DNA of 64,000 bases from positions 6,324,001 to 6,388,000 of the forward strand of contig JAWNGF010000001.1 of assembly GCA_037039685.1 (NCBI GenBank), in the 5' to 3' direction. The position numbers and the translations under genes were made by a program. A model generated the notes under the pieces. That model ran no database searches and was not told the DNA's origin. It saw nothing but the letters and a program-made list of their open reading frames with translations. Positions 10,813 to 22,900 of this stretch are shown here, piece by piece (positions within the stretch are counted from its first letter, which is position 1; every line of letters starts with the position of its first letter). The stretch comes from Ceratobasidium sp. AG-K (taxonomy: Eukaryota > Basidiomycota > Agaricomycetes > Cantharellales > Ceratobasidiaceae).

Positions 10813-13800
10813 ATGTCTGTTTCTGCGTCGGTGAGAATCGCATGTCGAGTGCGGCCGTTTATCAACTCGGAGTCGCGTGACGACTCGGTCGAGGTCTTGG
10901 ACGACACCTGCGTATCCATTGTCAATCCTTTGGACGCAAGCAAACGTTTTCGATTCAAGTAGGATACACGTAATATACTACCCTGTAATCAAGTCTGATC
11001 ACTCCTGCACATAGCTTTACATCTGTCCATGGCCAAGATGCAACCCAGGACCAAGTATTCGAGCGCGACGTTCGTCCATTATTACCGAGTGTATTTACCG
11101 GACACGTGAGCTGGCCTGACTCCTCATACCGATGGCTCGGCTAATACATTGTAGACTGTAACTATATTTGCCTATGGTGTCACTTCCTCCGGCAAAACGC
11201 ACACCATGCAAGGGAGTCCAACTGAGCCTGGTATTATCCCTCGCGTTATGGAGGCAAGTCGCCGCATTGTTTGGAACGCTCGTTCACTAAATTCTCCAAC
11301 ATAGGCTTTATTTGAGCGAAAAACCAACACTCGCGCTCGAGTAACTTTTGCGCTATCATACATGGAGATTTATAAGGATGATGTATTCGACCTCATGGTT
11401 GCGAGTAGGGTGCGTGGACCACGACATGAAGCGACGTATCACTGTATGCTAATACTCTGCTCTGCATCCGATTAGGGAACGAAATTGCCTGTACGAGAGG
11501 ATGGTAAAGGGAAGGTGTTTGTAGCCAACTTGACTGAAACCCCTATCGAGTCTACCGATGAGTTTGATACCCATTTTATGTGAGTTATCTATGCTGGACT
11601 TGAGGTTACCTCCAACTGATAATTGCTCGATCACAAGCGCTGCATGCAAAGGACGTTCGGTCGCTGCAACTAATTTTAATCGAGCATCCAGTCGCTCCCA
11701 TGCGATCTTGGGTATCAAAGTTTCGGTAACCGAGAATTACCCCGGAGCCCCAAGTACGTGTTTGAGCATATCGAGCGTATTCTGGTCCTGATTGTGTTGT
11801 CGCTTGAAGCTCTCATTGGCAAAGTCAACCTCGTTGACCTCGCAGGTTCTGAAAACAACAAAGTTTGTCGCTATTTATGACAGTTAGATATTGTTATTCA
11901 CCGCATATATGGTAGATGACTGGGAACGATTCCACCCGTATGGCCGAGTCTGCTGCGATCAACAAGTCACTCTCCGTTCTGGGACAAGTTGTCCACGCCC
12001 TTAACCAGCGCGCAAGCCGCATCCCATATCGGTGAGTTTGACCCTCCCGGCCTGTCTCCCTGTGCTTAACTCTCCTAATCCAATACGTAGGGATTCTAAA
12101 CTCACGCGAATTCTTCAAGACGCGCTAGGTGGAACTTCTATTAGTCTGCTTATTTGTAATCTGGCACCTGGTGCCAAATTCAAGCAAGACACGTTGAATA
12201 CTCTCAACTTTGCTAGCCGAACAAAGGAGATTGAGAACCGGCCAACGGTGAACCAGCAAGGTACGTAGCGCGGAGCTACACCCATAACAACACGGCTCAT
12301 GATATTTGTAGCCCCCCACCTCCACCTCCAGCTCCGGCTCCAGCCCCCGCTTCGCTGTCGTCTGCCAGCTCTCGACGTAGCCTTGGTATTGGGCGTCCTC
12401 GTGCATCTCTTGCAACATCTTCGTCACATAGCAATCTACCAGTCTCTGTCTCTACCAGTGGCCTCCCGGTTCCTACGCAGTCGCGCCGCCTTTCTGTGGG
12501 TTCCATTGGCACGAGACATGTTTCAGCCGGTCCTACCCCAAACGTGGTGGGCGTGAGCAAAATACAAGCTCCAAGTCATGGCCGGCGCTCAAGTAGTGTC
12601 GGGATTGGATATGGTAGCCATAGTCGCCGAACAAGCATGTCTAGTGCGAATGGTGGGAATAGCGGTGACGTGGTGATTGGTATGACCGAGGAAGAGGTTG
12701 AAGCCAAGGCAAGCACGTTTAGTTGCACAACGCAAGCGCTGACTAACGCAACAAACCTCAGATTGCAAACGCCGTAGAGGCGGCATTGGCGAAACGTGAA
12801 CAAGAGCTGAGAGAAAAGGCGCGTGAAGAAGTCCGCCTTATGGAGGAAGAGCGCAAACGACGAGAGGAAGAGGAGCGTAGGCAGCGCGAGGAGGAGAAGC
12901 GACGAGAACAGGAAGAGGAGGCGCGCAAGCATCAAGAAGAGGAGCGAAAGCGTCAGGAGAGCGAGCAACTGAAGCAGCAAGAGGAAGAATGGCAACGACA
13001 AAGGGCCATGGAGGTGGAGGATCAACACAGTGGACCGCCATCTTATACCGCCGTCGCGGGTGCGAGTTCTCAACCCGAGAATAAGACTATGGACGTCGAA
13101 ATGGCAACGCCTTCCGTGAATAGGCATGCAAACCTCTCGCGCAGATTCGACAACATGGAGTATAGGCGAGTACAATTTAGGCTTGGTGCATCGAAAAAAA
13201 ACTGATAGCCCACTTAGTCGTGAGCCCACGGACGCTGAGATAGCCACTAACATGGATTATGCGACACGGAAAAAAGTCGCCAAGTCGTTGATCAAACGAG
13301 CGAGGGTGTACCAACAGCAGTGAGTATTTGTGACAATTTCAATTAACCTTATTATTATTACACCTTTCTCCCTTGCATCTGCGCCCAACACTTCTATCCC
13401 AGATTACGCAATTCTGACATCTTTCAATAGGAATGACCTCCCCACTGCACTCCAATACTACCTCAAGGCCCAGCCATATGCGGCCGATAACCTCAAGCTT
13501 CAACACCGGTTAGTAATTTGCCTCACTGTATGCACCCCTTGCTGACTGGAAACCTTTGCCGGTACGATCATGATGCGCCACTCGTATGCGCTGTCTCTAT
13601 CTACTTTTTGTCCCGGTTTGGCCTTTCCTTTGAATTATCGGCGTTGTTTCACGACAGCATCGAGAAGATACAAGAAGCTATTGAAACGGATCAACCCTTT
13701 ATTCCATCTCCCACAGCTGAAGGAAGCCGATACAACTGTGACTCCCTGGCATTCAAGACTGTCGCTACACCATCTCGTAAACGTGCACGAATGGGTGCAC

Positions 13801-13904
13801 TATACGAAATGACCAATGCTGGCGAAGGGGAGGAGGAAGAGGGGATCGCTGACGTGGACGAGATGGGAATGCGTCGTCGTCGCTCATCAATCGCTGATTT
13901 CTAG
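10813..13904 (+). CDS. Kinesin-10 family motor (KIF22/Kid-like)
   Basis: Multi-exon gene for roughly 800 residues. The motor starts [17 protein letters not shown]. Further motor exons give [34 protein letters not shown], the P-loop [16 protein letters not shown], switch [18 protein letters not shown], switch [13 protein letters not shown] and [16 protein letters not shown], and the motor ends [20 protein letters not shown]. The N-terminal motor position, the [11 protein letters not shown] block and the [13 protein letters not shown] neck resemble vertebrate KIF22, a chromokinesin that pushes chromosome arms along spindle microtubules. After a serine-rich linker comes a very charged E/R helix (12786-13000), then a helical region [33 protein letters not shown], an acidic stretch and a basic end [11 protein letters not shown]. 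The KIF22 DNA-binding C-terminal fold is not recognisable. ATG 10813 is chosen because [10 protein letters not shown] must begin the motor. Confidence 0.88.
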
Positions 13905-14231
13905 ACTCTTGGCTGGTCCATTACGACTTGATGACTCGACCTATTGGATGTGTTGTTATTCCTGTCATCGCTACTCATTGCTTTCTTGCTGGTCGGGTTG
14001 TCGTATTGTTTATAATGTCCGCATATGCCTCTCATTTTCTGTACTATTTCATTTACTGATATTCAAAATGTTTACATTGGAGGATCAGACAGGCATTCAC
14101 GTTGAATATTTATTTATCCACATGGTTTGCATAACTGGGTACAATAGTGCGATAAATACATGGCATTGATGAGTCGTATTGGGGTGTCTGAGTCATGATG
14201 TCGATAGGGTTGGTGCAGGTCGGCCCTCGTC
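13905..14231. other. Convergent 3' intergenic region
   Basis: AT-rich sequence between two convergent genes, presumably both 3' UTRs. Nothing else is seen. Confidence 0.5.
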
Positions 14232-15033
14232 CTAACGTTTCTTGTAGAACACTGCAGGTAGGGGGTTCTCGTTTCTGGCCGTTTCCATTCTCTCGCGGTC
14301 GAGCATCATTGCCGCCATGCTCTGCTTATGTGCGTCAATTAGCATCTGCCTAATCTCGCCATTTGCAGGGGTCGATGGCACGAGCGCCTCGAGCAATTCC
14401 GACTCCTCCCAGAATGGCATTTCTATGTCGTGGTCGATGCTCTCTGGGTCAAATTCGGGATCGAAGGTTGAGTAACTTGTATCCCCAAGGTCAGAGCTCG
14501 TCACACTCGACAAGGACCGGGTGGTTGATGGCGCAGTCGACGTTGACGGCGCAGGTATCTTGATTGTGGCTTTTCTCGATGTAGCCTTGACTGTATTTTG
14601 CGGGTTGCGGATGGTGCGAGCCCGCTCAGCAGCTTTCTTTAGTAATACGCCACGGTTCCTATTTAGCCAAGCGGCAACATCAGTAACAGCTCATACACCA
14701 AAAAAGAAAGCCGCTCATAAACCGGACCGGTTTTATGAGCATTATCTTACTTTGCATAGTACAGTCGATTGTATTCTGCCTTGCGTGATGCAGGGTCACG
14801 AGACGACTTTTTAGACGTTGGCCGGGTTTGGACGGTTGACGTCGACGGTGATGAGCGAGTGGAAGATGAACCTCGAATAGGAGCGACATAAGGCGTATAG
14901 TCGGGATCGACCTCCTGCTTTGTACTATTGGGACGAAGTACAATTCGGGAGCTCCTGAGGATGAGGCGTGAGATTGAAATCAAACAGCTGGTTTGAAAAA
15001 TGAGATAGCTTACTTGCGTTGCAAAGATGCCAT
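14232..15033 (-). CDS. Hypothetical protein, basic N-terminal half
   Basis: About 217 residues in three exons. Exon 1 is tiny (MASLQR). Exon 2 runs SSRIVLRPNSTKQEVDPDYT to SRKAEYNRLYYA, and exon 3 NRGVLLKKAAERARTIRN to SDLGDTSYSTFDPEFDP, AHKQSMAAMMLDRERMETAR and YKKR, with the stop at 14232. Introns are GTAAGC..CTCAG and GTAAGA..AATAG. The S/T/K-rich first half is basic and the second half acidic, and one helix (RQMLIDAHKQSMAAMMLD) is predicted near the end. No family is recognised. The tiny first exon plus clean splice phases support the start. Confidence 0.6.
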
Positions 15034-15852
15034 AGTAGAAGTCACTTCAGAGGAAGTACGAAAGGCTATGCCTATTGGGAAAATGTATCTGTTAGACAAT
15101 GGGTCTGAAAACTGGCGATGATGTCGTCGAGCGTGAAAAGTTCTCAAGCTCCAAACGGCATCAATGACATCTTGAAACACCTTCAACTTACGTTTGGTGA
15201 TTTTTGTTTACCACTTATCGTGAGATCCAAAGGGGTGAGTGACGAGCGATGGGGCTTCAAAATGAGTCGCACTCCACGAAAGTCGACTAACCAGGAGAAT
15301 GGATACTGGATTCAAGCTGTGCAATATCCACTTGGAGATCCGAAAGCAGGTACCACGTTGTGCTTCAGGCCACAAACAGCGAAAGCAAGCTTTCGGTTCA
15401 CTGGCTTGCGTTGAAATGGTAGGGCAGATACACCAAGATTAGTTTCAGGAGTTTTTCAGACGTGGGGAAGACGGGAGCAAGTCGGCGATTGGCTGAAATT
15501 GATGTAATAGACGATCTATGTAGGTTGTTGGAGGATCGCAGTGAAGTCGTTCAGTTGCGTATAGGGACTCGATGTGGGTAGGACGCAGTTGAACGAAGCA
15601 AGGCAGGATAGGGAAATATGCGGTGATCAGTGATGAAAGCGGCTTGTAAACACATCACATGATCCAGTGCTTCGAATCACGTCAGCCTGTTATGTCAGCT
15701 ATTTGCAAGCGCCCGGAAGGCGGTCCGGCGGAGCTTCGACGTCCGTTGCTTCCTCCATCCGCAAGTCCGCGCCGACGCCGGTCTTGCATATAAGGAGCGG
15801 GTGAAGAGTGAATGTGAGGCACCGGTGTTTTTTATTATTCTACTACTCCTCT
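15034..15852. promoter_or_regulatory. Long upstream region of the GH105 gene
   Basis: No coding gene is supported. A TATA-like catataag lies at 15788-15794, about 60 bases before the ATG at 15853, followed by a T/C-rich stretch. An upstream region of 800 bases would suit an inducible pectin-pathway gene; that is an inference. Confidence 0.45.
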
Positions 15853-17127
15853 ATGGCTTCCTCAGACGCTACTGCTCATCTCTCTCGTGCCAACGTCGAG
15901 GGAAACATTCATAAGCTCATCGACTCGCTTGTGAACATCAAAGATGAAACCGGAGAGTTCTTGTTGAAACTTGACGATGGCCGGGTCATTGACACCAAGG
16001 GATGGAATGATTGGGAGGTATGTTGCTCTTTCATCCTTTTGTCTTAGCGTTATCCTAACGTCTTTCAGTGGACCCATGGTGTTGGCCTCTACGGCCTACT
16101 CAAACTACACGAAATTACCGGAGACGAATCTGCCCTCAAAATCTCGCTCAAATGGTTCGCTGACCGACTTCCCGTTGGAACGTCCAAAAATGTCAACACT
16201 GTGGCGCCCTTCCTCACTGCGGCCTACCTGCAAGAACGAGGCCATGCTAATTACACCGCGTACCTAGACTCCTGGGCCGAGTGGGTCATGTATACCATGC
16301 CGCGAACTGAAGAGGGCGGACTCCAGCATATGACTTATGTCGACGATCATTTCGGCCAGTTGTGGGATGATACTCTGATGATGAGCGTCATGCCTCTCGC
16401 GAAGATTGGACTAGTTCTCAACCGACCCCATTACGTTGAAGAGGCGAAGAGACAATTCATGGTACACACCAAGTACCTGGCAGATCGGGAAACTGGACTG
16501 TGGTTCCATGGTATGGGATCCGTTTAAAATTTCTACTAGCATCCACTGAGCCGTTCTATAGGCTGGACATTTGACGGCCGACACAATTTTGCCAATGCTC
16601 GCTGGGCGCGAGGCAACTGCTGGGTCACAATTTCCATTCCAGACTTTATCGAACTCCTCAACCTCCCTCCTGGTGACGGTCTGCGCGAGTTCCTAGTTGG
16701 CACTCTCAAGGCTCAGATCGATGCGTTGGTGAAATACCAGGACCCCGAATCCGGGCTCTGGCACACTTTGATCGACGACCCCAAGTCGTACGTCGAGTCG
16801 AGTGCAACCGCCGGATTCGCATACGGTATTTTGAAAGCAGTAAGGCTAAGGTTGCTACCCTCGGATCCTGTGTATATTTCGGCCGCGAAAAAGGCGATTG
16901 CGGGTGTTGTGAAGTGCATTTCGGCCAAGGGCGAGTTGGAGCAATGCAGTTTCGGAACCCCAGTGTTCAAGGACCTGGAAGGGTATAGGCAGATTCCGAT
17001 TACCTCGTAAGTGTATTGTTCGATATTTGAGGTGTTGCTCTGACCCATGTGTTGTGCTTTTTAGTATGCCTTATGGGCAGGCGCTAGCACTCCTTGCGCT
17101 TACCGAACAGTTGAGGACCTACTTGTA
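15853..17127 (+). CDS. Unsaturated rhamnogalacturonyl hydrolase (GH105)
   Basis: About 372 residues in four exons. The family removes the unsaturated galacturonyl residue that rhamnogalacturonan/pectate lyases leave at the non-reducing end. Visible signatures of the (alpha/alpha)6 barrel are WEWTHGVGLYGLLKLHEITG, WDDTLMMSVMPLAKIGLV (containing the Asp that matches the general acid/base of bacterial YteR/RhiN), GLWFHGWTFDGRHNFANARW, ARGNCWVTISIPDFIELL, SSATAGFAYGILKAVR and PYGQALALLALTEQ at the end. There is no signal peptide (MASSDATAHLSRANVEGNIH), so the enzyme should act in the cytosol on imported oligomers. The catalytic region looks intact. It fits the secreted PL1 lyase at 47.5 kb, although the two genes are 30 kb apart. 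Confidence 0.9.
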
Positions 17128-18115
17128 AAATTGGAGCCACAGACTATGTATTCGTATTGAACAGCTAAAATTACAAAAACATCACAATGCATTTACGTCG
17201 ATTAGACGAGCGTGAGGGGATGTGGGTATTTGGGGACAACTGAAGAACAGGAAAGCTAAGTTTAGCAGCCCAAGAGGCTGCTCAATCAATCATGCCTGGG
17301 CCTGGCGAACGATGACTGGGGCTACCAGCTGTCGCTGGAGTGCTTCGAAATGCACTCAACGTGTAGTGCACTTCTTCACGAACCGGAAGGATCGGTTTGA
17401 GAAACTTTGCTGCTTGCCTTCACTCATACTGGCAACCCTCACGAAGTCACCCACCCCAAACGCCCTTGCCTGGTCTACAGTGATCGACTGACTCCTTTCA
17501 CGGAGCTCAATGTACACTGATTTCCCACGCTGCAGGCTCGCACTCGCGTGTAATCTTGGTGCGGCCTATGGGTGTGAGGTTTGTTTGTTCGAAACGTTTG
17601 ATGATGTGTGGATAAGATAGGGTGATCGTATAGAGTGGCGACGCGAAGCGCAGAAACAAGCGTTGGGTAATCGAACTCCAAGGGACCTTCAAAGACACTA
17701 TTAAAATCGGATTCTACTGAGGATCAAAACGGCTTGTAATTCCCTCACGTAGCGGGAAGAACCTCAAGTGTATTCTCCATATCACTTGCAGCACAATGTT
17801 GCGCTTTAGATGAAGTGTCGCGTTGGGGAATAGGCGGCGCAATTCAGGGCTTGAGTTGGCTGCTGCAACCCGTAGTGGACAGTTCAATGTATGCGCGTTC
17901 CCTTTGAATCCTTGATTAGGGACCTCCTACAAACCAAACTTGTTGAGAACCATCAACTCAAATAACAGATGCGGAATGCATATATGCACACCTAAAATTT
18001 ACCTGGGCGGGATCTGTGCGCTCCAAAGCGATAGGCTCCACGACGACAAGCTGATGTCAGCAGATGCACCTTACAAGCAAACCTCGCTGACCGTCAACAA
18101 CGCTCGCCCCACAAT
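17128..18115. other. Intergenic
   Basis: About 1 kb without a supported gene. It should contain the GH105 3' UTR and the promoter of the hydrolase at 18116. Confidence 0.5.
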
Positions 18116-19198
18116 ATGAGCCTTCGTCCTTCAGTTACACACGAGACAACCTATGGGAACAAGAATTCGTACTGGGTCGAGTACCCCAACGGCCTCGTCG
18201 ACTTGTCCCAACACCCAAACCAAAAGCCCGGATCGACACTGATCGAGTTTGACGTGGTTGGCGAACGGAGAATCAAGATCGATCCTGCTATTTCGGCGTT
18301 GGTTGTTGTGGATATGCAAAAGTAAGTGTCTTGTGAGCCTTGGTTGCCTCCTAACAACTTGGCAAAAGCTATTTCTTGCATCCCGAGCTTAGGGATCACC
18401 CGACCGGACTGGATTGTGTCCAGCCGCTTTTGAAAGTGCTGCCAAAGCTTAGAGAGGTCGGAGTAAAGATCGTATGGCTGTAAGTCCCCTAGTCGGTTCT
18501 CAAATGCGAATTCCCACCACCGTCGAACAGAAATTGGGGTCTAGACGAGTCCGAGCTGCCCGACCTCCCGCCGTCCCTCTCGCGTTGCTTCTCTAGACCT
18601 AAACTCGGGAAACCAATCGACCCACCGGGTCTCGGCGCGAACCTAGGCGAAAAGTACGGTCGGATCCTTATCAAGGGTGAATGGAACGCGCGGTTGTATA
18701 GGCCCCTCGAGGAGAGTTATGTGAGGAGTGGGGTGAAGGATATTTGGGTCGATAAGAATCGGTGAGTCTCAACCTGTCAGGGTAGGTGTTGCGAATGACT
18801 TAGAGAGGACCAGGATGAGCGGGTTTTGTGGGGCGTCAGGGTCGAACTTGGAGTTGAAGCTGGAAGAGCTGGGGGTTAGGACTTTGCTGTTTGCCGGAGT
18901 GAATGCGGATCAGGTAGGTTCATTTGAACTGGAAGAGTCGCGGCTGATCAGAGGAAAGTGTGTGCTGGGGACGGTGACCGAGTCGTTCAGTCGGGGGTAC
19001 GATACGATTGTGGTTGAGGATTTGGTGGCCACTACTTCACCCGAGGGGGCAAAAAGTAATCTGATTTTCAATGTGTCGCATGTGAGTATTTCGAGCTCAG
19101 TTTTGGGCTGGCCTGAATGTGTCGGGTACGAACAGTGCTATGGGTTTGTTACTTCGAGCGATGATTTGGCGAATATGAAGGAAATGAGTAGAGTATAG
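18116..19198 (+). CDS. Isochorismatase-family cysteine hydrolase
   Basis: About 290 residues in six or seven exons. The catalytic triad of the superfamily is visible: Asp in SALVVVDMQNYF, Lys in VDKNRMSGFCG and Cys in GVNADQCVLGTVTESF. The family hydrolyses isochorismate, nicotinamide or related amides, but the substrate cannot be told from sequence. It begins MSLRPSVTHETTYGNKNSYW with no signal peptide, so a cytosolic location is likely. A fungal-type extension before the core (WVEYPNGLVDLSQHPNQ) and the end ATTSPEGAKSN..CYGFVTSSDDLANM are as in basidiomycete relatives I know. Two introns are short (46 and about 54 bases); one lies directly before the catalytic Cys codon. No nicotinate or siderophore partner lies next door. 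Confidence 0.85.
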
Positions 19199-19244
19199 TC
19201 GTTTCATTGGTGCCATTAGATACTTGTATTTCACACAGTGAATG

Positions 19245-19711
19245 CTAGGATGATGAGTTGTAGTGTTGAGCAGAGATCTTGAGATACTGCTCGCCGTTGA
19301 AACCACCTTGCGGAAGTTTCCCATAGGCATCGTCCCGCTCCGCTAATGATAGTTTTGTTCCCACCCGTACGTAGGGTTTGAGCTAACATGTTCTTGAGCA
19401 ATCTGTTACCATCGATATAGATGACTTACGGGAGAGCTGATAATGGCCTCGAGAGGAGGAGCGACATAGTATCGAACCTTTTCGTCGATGACCCTGTACT
19501 TTGACTTGCCCGTTACAACATGCTTTCCTGGTGCGCCTGTACGATGCCCTCCGGGTAGGTACGCAGCGCGGGTGCCTATTGATCGAAGAGAGATGAGATA
19601 GGGCGGCCAGCTCGCAAACTAGATGCGACCTTTGTAATAGTCCTTGTTGCCGTGTTTGGGGGTCAGCGGCAAACGAGAGGCCTTGCTAAACAACGCTCGG
19701 GTGGGGATCAT
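19245..19711 (-). CDS. MRPL27: Mitochondrial ribosomal protein mL41 (MRPL27)
   Basis: About 122 residues in three exons. The product starts MIPTRALFSKASRLPLTPKH, a basic, mitochondrial-type N-terminus. The family blocks are KHGNKDYYKGTRAAYLPGGH and RTGAPGKHVVTGKSKYRVID, then KVRYYVAPPLEAIISSPLKP before a divergent tail. This matches the large-subunit protein mL41, which yeast calls Mrpl27 (TKQGNKTMYKGTRASG..YVTPDMVNFELKPY). The introns (GTCGCATC..CAATAG and GTAAGTC..TGTTAG) both interrupt conserved blocks cleanly. The 3' end lies only 46 bases from the end of the hydrolase at 18116 (convergent). Confidence 0.9.
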
Positions 19712-19994
19712 GGTGGTTGGCTGCAGCCGAAATAAATAAATTGGAAATGATGTTGGTAAGCACGATGATCGTGTTCTGCTCTCTCAACCACCCCTAATTC
19801 TTCTGCAGTAGGAACTAGTCTCTGCGCCGGGATTACATTGTATCTGTTCTAGGCCCACTGACTGCGCTGACGCGTGTGGGAACCCACGATCTCCGAAACT
19901 CCTATTCTCTTCCCTGCCTCGTACGTCTCCCTCGGTGAATTTATCTCTGGCCTCGCCTCGACCATTGCCACTAGCTCACTAGCGACGAGCCTTG

Positions 19995-22900
19995 ATGAAC
20001 ACCACGCCCAATGTTGCCAACCTGTTCGACCGAAATCCACTTCATGTCACCCACCTCCAGGTACGTCAACGTCTTGCGGATGGTATGTTCACTGCCAACC
20101 CTCGCTAATTCTCACAGGGCCCGGTTGACCGACTGCCGGACACCAACCTGAGAGCCATCTACGAGAGGGCAGGAAAAATGTAAGTTGCTTCGTCACCTTG
20201 TTCGGCTGCGTTGATCATTTCGTAGTCTGCTGATCCAGCGTTGGAAAGACATCAAGTCAGGCGATCCCCATGTCTTTCTGCTCTTTGAGACGGAGCAGGC
20301 AGCGAGTGCATGTTGTTCTCGCATTGGCGCCGTCCGAATAACATCTGATCGACAAAGCACTCGACCCATCACCGCCAGTCTGCTCAGCTGCGCCAACCCC
20401 TCGGCCAACTCGATCCTATACATGTGGCTCCGATCTCAGAGCATGACACCCTCGTATACGATAAAAAATCCCCCTCCTGTGCCTCCCTGTGCTGCGTTCC
20501 CTCTCTCCTGCTTGACCCCGTTAACCGAGAATTGTGGGCTGGTTGTGCAAATGTTGAAGGAGCACCAGTGCGCGCCCTCTTGGTGGCGATTTGTCGCCCA
20601 GATGTATGTGTCCAACAAGATGTGGGCAGCGGCCCAGTTCATTCTCGCCCAGGGCGTGAAGCCTGGCGGAAGTGCGACGGAGGGCACAACAGAAACCGGA
20701 AAAGGCAAGGATAACCAAAACGACACTAGCGAGGATATTATTGATATATCTGTGAGCTTGACACTTGCCCTCATCAACGTCTGTTGACTTTTTGCTAGGA
20801 CGACTCGATGGTGGAGAATATTAGCGATACCGAGGGCGATGGTGCGTTGGTTGTCTCGTCACACCTCTAACATACCTTGACGTGCGGGTATAGATTTTGC
20901 CCGAATGCAGCAACTCCAGAAATCATCGACATCGGCACAACCCAAGGTCCCCACCATCGGAAAGCACAATGCTTGGCTTCCTCGCAAGCGCGCAAATGTG
21001 CAGGGCGCTCGTGCCAAGCTCGGTGTCGTGCCCGCCGTAAGTAACCAGGACGCCATCTCGAGTCCGACGCTAATGATGCATCTAGAAACAGGCTGCTAAG
21101 CAAAGTACCGAGAAGGCAACGACGTCTCCAACGGAGTCTCAACCCACCCGCGCATTGCCTACTCCCTCAACGACAGAAGCCCCCACTAAACCCGAGCCTT
21201 CTCCAACGAAGCCCGCCCGACAACCCACCCAACCGCCCGCACTCCCGGCGATTTCTCCACCCTTTGTGCCAACCCCGATGGATCCGTCAACACCAGAGCT
21301 GGGCAACCCAACGCCCGAGGTAACCAACCATACTCCGCCAACTGTTCCTACGCCTCTCTCTGCACCACCCTCCACCTCGCCGAAAACGAGCAACCCACCG
21401 CCTACCGCCGTCCCCCCACAGACTCGGTCCCGATCCAAAGCGTCCACCCCATCACCATCCACGACAACTAGAGCATCTAGCTCAAAACCGGCTGCGTCCT
21501 CGTCCAAGCTGTCGAGAGCTACGCCCGACGCCAAAGCTCCGTCTGCTCCCAACTCGAGAGCCCCTTCTACACGCTCTACGGCAACTCCTGCCCCTGCCGT
21601 TCCTCCGGCCAGTGATTCGGCTCGACCCGAGGAGCAACCGAGGCGCACGGCGACCCCACAAACTGCAGAGGTCACAAAGACTCAGGAACCTCAGGAAAAG
21701 CCATCGAGATCAACAGGTAGGCTATTTATTATATCCTATGACTCGCAATTGAGACAAAGTTGTTGTAGAGAAACCAACGAGCACCCCTGTGCCATCGGCG
21801 AATCCGTCCCGGCAGGGCTCGGTCGCTGCTCCAGCACGGCAGCAGTCATCAGCCCCGGATTTACCAGCCCCGCCTTCAGCTGCGCCTGTAGAACTGGAGC
21901 AATCGAGCGGAGCTGGTGAAGGAAGCGCCAGCCCCGAGGTGCCTGTAGAGCCTAATCCGACCGTTGCCCCCCCTTCCGCCGAGAAATTGAACAACCAGAC
22001 AGTTTCAGCTGATCAACGGGGTGCTGATCAAGTTAAAGCCAAAGTGGAGAGAACGTCTCCAGGCCCGGGCAGTTTTTCTGAACCCATTAGGAAGGTATCT
22101 GGATCTGGACAAACCACTTCCATTACATCTTTTGGCACATCTATGACCGCCCCTACCGACGTCGTGACTCGCCCCATAACCCCCATACATACATCGTCAA
22201 GTACGTATGAAGACCTCTCGTTCTTTGGCCGATCAAGCTCTCCTGGTCCGCTAGACCTGGTTCCATCCAGTGTTGTCCCGTCTCTGAGCTCGAGCTCTCT
22301 ATCGCCCAACAGCAGTACCAGCTTCAGTCCCCGAAAACGTAAAGCAGAACTCGATCCGCGCGCGTTTGACGCCCGTCTCAAACGTCGACGCCACCGCGCC
22401 AGTTCCAAATCCGACATGATAATCGTACTCGAACCCGAAGTATCCGCACTGGAAGCCGAGCAGGCGCGAGCCGCTGAACTCCAAGCCGAGGAGGACAGGG
22501 TCCGCGAAATTCTCGAGCCACCGTCACCGAGTTCGACCAGCGTGAGCGAGCTTTTGGGGAGCAAGATCGATTTGCCGGATTATCCCGAGACGATTGCGTC
22601 CCGCTTGTTGGGTTTGAAATCTCGTTCGCAAAAGTCGTCGTCTCCGCTGTCAAAGCGGTCTAGCATTTCGAGCGTGGCACGGGCGGGCGACGACGATTCG
22701 AGCGAGGGCAATCGGCGCGCGTCGCTGGCGGATATGGATCCAAGGGCGTGGAGGGCGACACTGGACGAAAACGAGGCGCTCAAGATGAAGATCAAGGTGC
22801 TAGAACTCACCTTGCCCACGGCCGAGTCGGTCAAGAACGAACTTTATGCCGAGCGCAAAGAAAAGGCGCAGCTGCTGGAGGCACTCGAAATCGAACGCTC

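Noticed and set aside
10797..10920. Apparent 5' exon of the Sos7 gene ([11 protein letters not shown]..) on the minus strand
   Set aside because: It is the exact antisense of the kinesin first exon ([10 protein letters not shown]), and no splice junction joins it in frame to the Sos7 body. The later ATG at 10695 gives a good N-terminus.
15118..15414. 98-codon plus-strand frame upstream of GH105
   Set aside because: No motif, no splice partners, and it sits in a promoter region.
21139..21675. 178-codon minus-strand frame rich in Gly/Val/Glu
   Set aside because: It is the shadow of the Pro/Thr/Ser-rich plus-strand exon; composition explains it.
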